Source: an uncultured Lachnospiraceae bacterium (GTDB lineage: Bacteria; Bacillota; Clostridia; Lachnospirales; Lachnospiraceae). From it: DNA of 60,171 nt. Position numbers and translations under genes: made by a program. Positions 54,780-60,171 of the stretch are shown piece after piece; within the stretch, counting starts at the first letter, position 1; every line of letters begins with the position of its first letter. The stretch covers positions 1 to 60,171 of the forward strand of contig CAJUGJ010000022.1 in NCBI GenBank assembly GCA_910586015.1. The letters are read 5' to 3'. The notes beneath the pieces are model-generated. The model worked only from the letters and a program-made list of their open reading frames with translations. It had not been told where the DNA came from and did no database searches.

Positions 54780-54926
54780 AGTATAGATTGTTCGTCTTTT
54801 ACTTATATATTATAATATCTTTGTGTCAAGCTCAAGAGGAAGACTTAAAAATCAGTATTTTTTTAATTTATCCACCCTTACTGAAATCTCTTTTATCTTT
54901 ATTTAGAACTTTCAACAATCTATACT
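54780..54926. repeat. 13-bp inverted repeat flanking the promoter element
   Basis: AGTATAGATTGTT (54780-54792) and its exact reverse complement AACAATCTATACT (54914-54926) bracket 121 bp. It may be the ends of a small mobile or regulatory element. No target duplication was recognised. Confidence 0.4.
54802..54851 (-). promoter_or_regulatory. Repeated promoter element, copy 1 (lipoprotein gene)
   Basis: On the minus strand TTGACA (54824-54829), 16-bp spacer, TATAAG (54802-54807). The surrounding segment 54817-54851 recurs at 55903-55931, differing by a 6-base insertion (CTCAAG) and two bases. Confidence 0.55.
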
Positions 54927-54957
54927 CTTCATCCAATCCTATCATAATACTGTTTCT

Positions 54958-55833
54958 TTATACTATTTTAATATAAGATGGCATTATCTTTCCCCATTCA
55001 TTATTTATAGATCTTACATACTGCTCTTTTTGAGGGTATCCAAAAATACCATTTCCCACATTCTTAGCCGAATCTAAACTATTTTTAGAAAATGCAAATA
55101 TTCCTGTTCTTCCGTAATATATTAGTCCATCAGGAATACCTATTTTATCAACAATTTTCTTTCCTCCCTTCGTAAGAAAAATGGGAATCTCTTGCCGAAA
55201 TTCGTTTTCAAATATGCAATCATCACATTCAATCAAAAACCAAATCTCCACTTTATGATTACTTCCATCTGGATGAACTGCATGACCCAATAAATTATCT
55301 TCCCTTATCTTTTTACTATAATCATTCAGTTTTTCAAAATGTTTTCTATATATTGTTTTAAATGATGCAAATATATCGATTTTATCTTTAACTAAAAACT
55401 TTTGTAGGTCATTTATCTTCTTATCTATAGTGGAATCTAAGCGGTATAAACGAGACTCATATTCAGATAATTTATTCACTACTTTGCCATTCTTTTTTTG
55501 ATATGAAAAATTGCCAACTTTAAAATGTTCAATAGCAATTATATGCTGTTTCATAGAATCTTCATAATTTTTTATTTTTTCACAATCAGTCAAATCTATT
55601 CTTTTATCATACAAAGGCGGACATCGATACAAAACAATGTCAGGCACAAAATTTCCAGTTCTCACTTTATCAAAATGAAGGGGGTAATCTCTTCTTCTGA
55701 GTAACATATAAAGTGAGGATAAAACAATGTCAGCGTTTATATCATCAATATTCAATATAGGACATTTTAAAAAATTTGATAGTTGTATATTTTTAAGCAA
55801 TTTCAAAATTTCATTTTTATTATTATAACTCAC
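54958..55833 (-). CDS. Hypothetical protein of accessory region
   Basis: 291 residues, not recognised. No membrane segments. FVPDIVLYRCPPLYDK followed by IIAIEHFKVGNFSYQK is faintly like the PD...ExK core of a nuclease fold, but the spacing is not the classical one, so this is only a suggestion. The C-terminal half contains LIECDDCIFENEF. AT-rich composition relative to the backbone. The upstream region carries the second copy of the repeated promoter element. Confidence 0.55.
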   Translation of the reverse strand: MSYNNKNEILKLLKNIQLSNFLKCPILNIDDINADIVLSSLYMLLRRRDYPLHFDKVRTGNFVPDIVLYRCPPLYDKRIDLTDCEKIKNYEDSMKQHIIAIEHFKVGNFSYQKKNGKVVNKLSEYESRLYRLDSTIDKKINDLQKFLVKDKIDIFASFKTIYRKHFEKLNDYSKKIREDNLLGHAVHPDGSNHKVEIWFLIECDDCIFENEFRQEIPIFLTKGGKKIVDKIGIPDGLIYYGRTGIFAFSKNSLDSAKNVGNGIFGYPQKEQYVRSINNEWGKIMPSYIKIV

Positions 55834-55902
55834 TTCTTATATCACATCCCAAAATAGAATTAAATCTTTATCTTAACCTTATAACCACATATGAGTTTTT
55901 AC

Positions 55903-55931
55903 ATCTTTGTGTCAAGAGGTGGACTTAAAAA
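55903..55931 (-). promoter_or_regulatory. Repeated promoter element, copy 2
   Basis: The same ATCTTTGTGTCAAG core followed by AGGTGGACTTAAAAA, 70 bp upstream of the 54958-55833 gene. TTGACA is at 55910-55915 on the minus strand, but the -10 (ATATGT or TATGTG) is weak. Confidence 0.45.
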
Positions 55932-55948
55932 ATTAAATTTTATACAAA

Positions 55949-56667
55949 CTATAGCTTATTTGATCTCCATATTTGTTTAACATCATCTATTAAACCAACT
56001 AAAACATTAGATGTTTCTCTTGGACAATAATATGTAGATAACTCCAAACACTCTGCATCTTCCTCATCCATATCTTCAAAATTAGTTAAATCAGTTGTTT
56101 TTACCCTAAATATTCTATTATATACACACCAATCACAAGTTAATTCATATTCTATTATATCTTTCAGATCCGTTGAATCATACTTAATCCTTATTCCTCC
56201 ATCCCTTTTCTTTTTTATACAATTTTTCATCAGCTTTTCAAAATTTTCTAAATCATAATCATTAGCGTTTTCAAGTGCTTTACATACTATCAGTTCATCT
56301 CTTGTAAAGTCAGAATTATTCTTTAAGTGCTTTGAAATAATATAACCCAAAATAACACACTTTTAGCGATTCAGATATTAAGGTTTCTTTTAATATATTA
56401 CCAACTGCTAAAGCTCTTGCATTACTGTAACAAACATAATTGTATAATTCATTTATTTGTTTTTCCATATTCAAATCTTTTGACAAACCATATAATAAAT
56501 ACGTTAACTTAATAGCATCAAATTAGGTAAGAAAGATATTGAATACAGAAGCACAAATACCCATCACCGAATTTTCAGCACTTATCATCTGGATATTTTT
56601 AGAAATCTCGCCTTCTGGCTTATTAAATGCATCTATTATAGTCTTCAAAACTTTTTTTAATACTCAC
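55949..56667 (-). pseudogene. Broken hypothetical gene (two frameshifts, one stop)
   Basis: A gene of about 239 residues reads from GTG at 56665-56667 (GGAGG at 9 bp) to 55949, but three lesions interrupt it: an extra A in the A-run at 56652-56658, a TAA at 56524-56526, and an extra A in the short A-run near 56368. The restored protein would read through segments such as KKVLKTIIDAFNKPEGEISKN, YLLYGLSKDLNMEKQ and ILGYIISKHLKNNSDFT. The last 133 residues alone are open, but their TTG start has no ribosome binding site. Family unknown. Sequencing error at A-runs is a possible alternative for the slips, not for the stop. Confidence 0.65.
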
Positions 56668-56731
56668 TGCTTTATTCCTCCTTAAACAATAAATAAGATA
56701 TGATCTGAATTTTCAATGTTATCCGAATTTA

Positions 56732-57556
56732 TTATCTATTCTCTTCTAAAATAAGTTTGTGTATCTCTTTTTCGTACTTAATCAATAACTCTGCCTCTTC
56801 CTTTAACAATAAATACAACTGCACATAAGGAGCCATAACATTTGCATGCTTATTTTTTGAAATAATTTTTACCCAATCTTGAGTTGTGTCTTTCATTTCT
56901 TTATGTATGATATCAACTAATTTTTCTTTTTCTACCATCATATTCATGTTTCCCATAATATTTTCTCTTACATCAAGTAAAAACGATTCTCTAATAAACT
57001 GTTCTAAAATTTGTCTGATTTCATTATAATACTTAAATTGAATGTTTTGCAATATGGTCATCATATATTCTCTAATATGGCTCTCACATTTATAAAATAA
57101 TGAAATAGCAGGCTCGAACATTTTTTCATGCAAATATACATTCGGGCTATACATATCACACATATCTTCAAAAGAAAAATCTATATTAAGTTTATATTCT
57201 GTACTTTTATCCTCTGAATCAGGTGTAGTAATACATCTATAATATAACGTATATTGTTCAATAAATATAGAAAGAACTTTATTATATTTAAGTATTGCTT
57301 TCAATTCATCTTTCTTTTCTACAACATAATTCTGTTTATCTATAAAAAATTGTACAAATGATACTGTTACTATTATACCAAGTAAATTCGTTGCCACTCC
57401 GAACAAAATATTATTAATATTGTTAGCAGTTCTTTCTGTAAAATGCCCCCATGGTGAACACGCTATAATTATCAAGACAATACTTATTATTAATAAAAAT
57501 ATAGAAATTATCCCAGCAGCACTTTTAAACCATTTTCGAATTTTATTCCACATCAT
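56732..57556 (-). CDS. Membrane hypothetical protein
   Basis: 274 residues from ATG 57554-57556 (AAGGAAAAGG upstream; ATG at 57553 also possible). Two membrane helices (about 13-32 and 44-70) with a short extracytoplasmic loop containing CSPWGHFTERTANN, then a long, helix-rich cytoplasmic domain of about 200 residues. Not recognised. Two-helix membrane proteins with a cytoplasmic domain can be sensors or defence effectors, but nothing specific is seen. AT-rich. Confidence 0.55.
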   Translation of the reverse strand: MMWNKIRKWFKSAAGIISIFLLIISIVLIIIACSPWGHFTERTANNINNILFGVATNLLGIIVTVSFVQFFIDKQNYVVEKKDELKAILKYNKVLSIFIEQYTLYYRCITTPDSEDKSTEYKLNIDFSFEDMCDMYSPNVYLHEKMFEPAISLFYKCESHIREYMMTILQNIQFKYYNEIRQILEQFIRESFLLDVRENIMGNMNMMVEKEKLVDIIHKEMKDTTQDWVKIISKNKHANVMAPYVQLYLLLKEEAELLIKYEKEIHKLILEENR

Positions 57557-57681
57557 ATACCTTTTCCTTGCTACAATAATTTTCATATAAAATTATATTA
57601 TTTTTCTCACTTTTATAATTTAACTTACATAATTCTACTACAAATTTTTTATCTTTTCAAGTATATCCTACTTTTTAATAT

Positions 57682-57697
57682 GGAAATCAATTTTCAA
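57682..57697. repeat. Left terminal inverted repeat of the insertion sequence
   Basis: GGAAATCAATTTTCAA, whose reverse complement is at 58828-58843; the match extends as TAYGGAAATCAATTTTCAA and RAATG. The right copy overlaps the transposase stop codon. Confidence 0.8.
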
Positions 57698-57725
57698 AAA
57701 TGAGGAAGTGTGATATTATGGAAAC

Positions 57726-58838
57726 ATGACGAATAACACAATAATGGAATATTTTACGGAAGTAGAAACAACAAAAGAGTATAATGGCTATTTCTGTAGT
57801 GTGGTAGAAGCCATAACGATCGTGATACTGGGAAGCATAAGCGGTCTTAAAAATGTCAGCCAGATACATCAGTGGGCAACAGATGACAGGGTGATCGGAT
57901 TTTTAAAGGAGAAATTCGGAATTGAGAAGGTGTCCTGCTATTACTGGCTGTTATGTCTGCTAAAGCTAGTTGAACCAGTATCACTCAACCACTGTTTTAA
58001 TGAGTGGGTCATATCCATGATGCCAGAAAGCATGGAGGGCATGACGATATCCCTTGACGGGAAGACAATCCATTCCACGGAAAAAATGGTAAGTTATAAA
58101 AGTCCGCTGCATATTGTGAGTGCACAGGTTTCGGAACTTGGGATGACCTTTGCCTAAAAGAGTGTGGAAAGCAAGATCAATGAAATTCCTGCAGTACAGG
58201 AACTTTTAAAAGAACTGGACATCAGTGGCTGTATTATAGTTGCCGATGAACTCAACTGTCAGAAGGGCACAGCAAAAACTGTAATTTCTGACGGAGCGGA
58301 TTACTTGTTGAGTGTAAAAGACAACCATCCATGTTTAAAGCGGGACATTACAAATTACATTGAAGACACTGAAATGTGTGGGACGATGGATACTGCATCG
58401 TAGACAGAGAAGAACAGGGATAGGATAGAAAAACGTAGTACATTTGTCACAGAAGAAACTAGGTGGCTTACAGGAGTGGAAGAATGGTCTGGTCTTTCCT
58501 GTATTGGTACGATCCATACGGAGTTTGAAACAAAAAAGGGAAAAACGCAGGAGTGGCATTATATATCCAGTGGGAGACTCATGACGGCAGAATTACTGCA
58601 CTATGCCCGAATGGAGTGAACGGTGGAAACAATGCACTGGCTTCTGGATGTCCATTTCGGGAAAGATTACTGCCGTGTGGAAGACCGTAATCAACAGAAT
58701 CTGAATATGCTCTGGAAAGTGGCAATCAACCTTGTTAAACGGTATAAAGAACGGGTGGTATCAAAGAGTCCTATGTCTAAAATTATGTTTAACTGCCTGC
58801 TCAATCCTTATTTCATTTTGGACATTCTTGAAAATTGA
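57726..58838 (+). pseudogene. ISAs1 family transposase with three in-frame stops
   Basis: 370 codons in one frame, the normal length of ISAs1 (H-repeat) transposases, with hallmarks LDGKTIHST, DELNCQKGTAKTV (usually DALNCQ), ADYLLSVKDNHP and VETMHWLLDVHFGKDYCR. Stop codons interrupt it at 58155-58157 (TAA), 58401-58403 (TAG) and 58617-58619 (TGA). Family context suggests CAA, CAG or AAG, and TGG before. The three ways fit C:G to T:A changes (if the middle was CAG). There is no frameshift. It is inactive as written. Confidence 0.9.
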
Positions 58839-58843
58839 TTTCC
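58828..58843. repeat. Right terminal inverted repeat of the insertion sequence
   Basis: TTGAAAATTGATTTCC, the exact reverse complement of 57682-57697. Confidence 0.8.
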
Positions 58844-58864
58844 GTATACTATCATTTAGTTTCA

Positions 58865-58893
58865 TTGCTTTTCAATTTTTTGTATGATATACT
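58865..58893 (+). promoter_or_regulatory. Promoter upstream of the phosphotransferase
   Basis: TTGCTT (58865-58870), 17-bp spacer, TATACT (58888-58893). It lies just outside the insertion sequence and would drive the leader frame and the phosphotransferase gene. Confidence 0.6.
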
Positions 58894-58936
58894 ATATTGT
58901 GTTACAAAACTCTGTTATCGAAAGAAGGCGATTGAC

Positions 58937-59002
58937 ATGAAAACATATCAGAAGAATATGAGTCGTGATAAATCTGGAAAGTATGAGATGATTTCATATT
59001 AA
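58937..59002 (+). CDS. Possible 21-residue leader peptide
   Basis: ATG at 58937 opens MKTYQKNMSRDKSGKYEMIS plus Y and a stop. An AAGG motif precedes it at about 13 bp. It may be an attenuation leader for the phosphotransferase gene 34 bp further on, since a small stem (GAAAC TTAT GTTTC, near 59007-59020) follows. It could also be a gene remnant. Confidence 0.3.
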   Translation: MKTYQKNMSRDKSGKYEMISY

Positions 59003-59035
59003 CGGATAGAAACTTATGTTTCAGAAAGGACTCAT

Positions 59036-60013
59036 ATGTTAAGATTAAAATATTTATATGAAAACTATGACCTTGCAAAGTTTGCTTTGGAAAATTGGGA
59101 ATATGATATAGACACTCTTGATGAGTATTTACAAAATTTTCGTATTTCATCTAATGCAATCTACCCTTTTTTATGTCAGGGAAATATGCGGTTTCTTCGT
59201 CTTTCTCCTGTGTCAGAGAAAATGGAAAATAATTTGAAAGGTGAATTAGAATTTTTATACTATCTGCAAAATCAAAGTTATCCTGCCGTAATTCCAGTGA
59301 TATCTAATTCAGGTGAATTAGTCGTGACACTTGATACAATCTGGGGAAAATATTATGCAAGTGTTTTTAAGGGTGTTGACGGAATTTCCATTGAAGATAC
59401 TGACTATAACGACCATATTTTATTTGCGTATGGAAAGGCTTTAGGACAGCTTCATATACTATCTACTGAATATTCTCCGAAAAACAGAAAATGGACATAT
59501 CATGATGTGCTATTATGGATCGGGAAAGTGCTAGAAGAATACCATACTCCAAACAAAATGCAAAAAGAGTTAGATAAAGTTTGGCAAGCGTTGAACAAAC
59601 TTCCGCAAACAAGCGATACTTTCGGATTGATTCATTACGATTTTGAACCGGATAATGTATTTTGGGATGAAAACAACCAACACTGTACTGCTATTGACTT
59701 TGAAGATAGCATGTATCACTTCTTTCTAGTTGATTTGGAGCAGGCTTTGGATACACTGTTAGAAAACATTCCTACAGACAGGCAATTAAACGCAAAAAAT
59801 ACTTTTCTGCGAGGGTATCAAAGCATAAAAACATTGGAATCCAATTATACTGAAAAGCTAAAACTGATGCGACGATTCTGCAATTTGTATTCTTATGCAA
59901 GACTGATTCGCTGTGTTGCTGAAGAATATTTCAATGAACCAGATTGGATGGTCACATTGAGGGCGAAACTGCATTGTAAAATTGAACTTTTAGAAAATAA
60001 AGTAGTCGGATAA
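59036..60013 (+). CDS. Phosphotransferase family protein (APH-like)
   Basis: 325 residues. The APH/choline kinase active-site motif HYDFEPDN (200-207; Asp202, Asn207) and the metal-binding IDFED (220-224; Asp221) are intact. The N-terminal lobe has the nucleotide-binding strands up to about residue 110 (GKYYASVFKGVDG). Members phosphorylate antibiotics, sugars or amino acid derivatives; no specific resistance gene is recognised. AAAGGA precedes the start. Next to an insertion sequence, so acquisition is possible. Confidence 0.8.
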   Translation: MLRLKYLYENYDLAKFALENWEYDIDTLDEYLQNFRISSNAIYPFLCQGNMRFLRLSPVSEKMENNLKGELEFLYYLQNQSYPAVIPVISNSGELVVTLDTIWGKYYASVFKGVDGISIEDTDYNDHILFAYGKALGQLHILSTEYSPKNRKWTYHDVLLWIGKVLEEYHTPNKMQKELDKVWQALNKLPQTSDTFGLIHYDFEPDNVFWDENNQHCTAIDFEDSMYHFFLVDLEQALDTLLENIPTDRQLNAKNTFLRGYQSIKTLESNYTEKLKLMRRFCNLYSYARLIRCVAEEYFNEPDWMVTLRAKLHCKIELLENKVVG

Positions 60014-60074
60014 ATATTCATAGAGTACTCGTTTACAGAATAAAAGCAGAATAAGCCTCTACATAGAACCATAC

Positions 60075-60113
60075 AAAAAGACAGGAAATTAAGAAAAAAT
60101 TTCCTGTCTTTTT
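60075..60113 (+). terminator. Terminator after the phosphotransferase
   Basis: A 16-bp stem (60075-60090 with 60098-60113) with a T-run. The last 58 bases of the window show no identifiable feature. Confidence 0.85.
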
Positions 60114-60171
60114 ACTTCTTCATAAATAAATCCTTTCGTTTGTCATAGGCTCCTCCCACTGCCTTTAGGCG

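Larger units (their letters stand above)
57679..58846. mobile_element. ISAs1-type insertion sequence (degraded)
   Basis: About 1.17 kb, with inverted ends and a single transposase frame between. No target site duplication is evident, so exact outer ends are uncertain. Its base and codon use is visibly more GC-rich than the genes to the left. Confidence 0.8.

Noticed and set aside
56350..56352. TTG at 56350 as a true start of a 133-residue protein
   Set aside because: No Shine-Dalgarno precedes it, and the upstream frame continues the protein after correcting one A-run base; treated as part of a pseudogene.
57671..58855. Target site duplication of the insertion sequence
   Set aside because: No matching 8-10 bp direct repeats were seen at the flanks.
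1..60171. CRISPR arrays, tRNA or rRNA genes, prophage modules
   Set aside because: No regular spaced repeats, tRNA cloverleaf sequence, rRNA sequence or phage structural genes were recognised on reading both strands.

Overview
The window is chromosomal DNA from a low-GC, Gram-positive, spore-forming anaerobe, most likely a gut member of the Lachnospiraceae (Clostridia). The evidence is the AT-rich sequence, AGGAGG-type ribosome binding sites, a T-box leader on serS, AddAB instead of RecBCD, an alpha/beta-type small acid-soluble spore protein, Rex, a split ThrE exporter, the acpS-nnr-alr-mazF order and TldD/TldE next to a NatA-type ABC exporter. Genus and species cannot be fixed from sequence reading alone.

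About 0-53.8 kb is a housekeeping backbone, mostly on the minus strand. Left part (0.1-13.4 kb): U32 peptidase, zapA, ruvB-ruvA, a zinc-ribbon protein, three cardiolipin synthase paralogs (two in tandem), a phosphoesterase, yceD-rpmF, folD and a GNAT acetyltransferase. Middle part (13.5-32.5 kb): an aconitase-family hydratase, a divergent carbamate kinase on the plus strand, fabV with a lipid kinase, a spore protein, addB-addA, an LCP-family wall ligase, and serS-icd behind a serine T-box. Right part (32.5-53.8 kb): a TldD/TldE plus ABC exporter cluster, a TetM-like GTPase with an HPr paralog that has lost His15, a BaiA-like short-chain dehydrogenase with its own operator-rich promoter, split thrE plus rlmH, a CBS-domain membrane protein, mazF, alr, nnr, acpS, rex and an ABC-F protein.

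From 53.8 kb to the end the character changes to an accessory region: a lipoprotein, orphan hypothetical genes that look more AT-rich, a gene broken by two one-base slips in A-runs plus a stop codon, an ISAs1-type insertion sequence whose transposase keeps one frame but carries three nonsense codons, and a phosphotransferase (APH-like) gene.

The best candidate for something undescribed is at 44.74-45.00 kb. Two similar short transcription units lie in tandem, each with a 5' hairpin, a C/U-rich unpaired linker (one contains CCTCCT, the exact complement of a Shine-Dalgarno sequence) and an intrinsic terminator. They look like a pair of paralogous regulatory small RNAs. Other items for follow-up are the Tyr15 HPr paralog, the BaiA-like gene and its operators, a repeated 70-80 nt hairpin family used as terminators, and a duplicated promoter element in the accessory region. 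All functional calls rest on motif recognition and recalled family knowledge; no searches were run.
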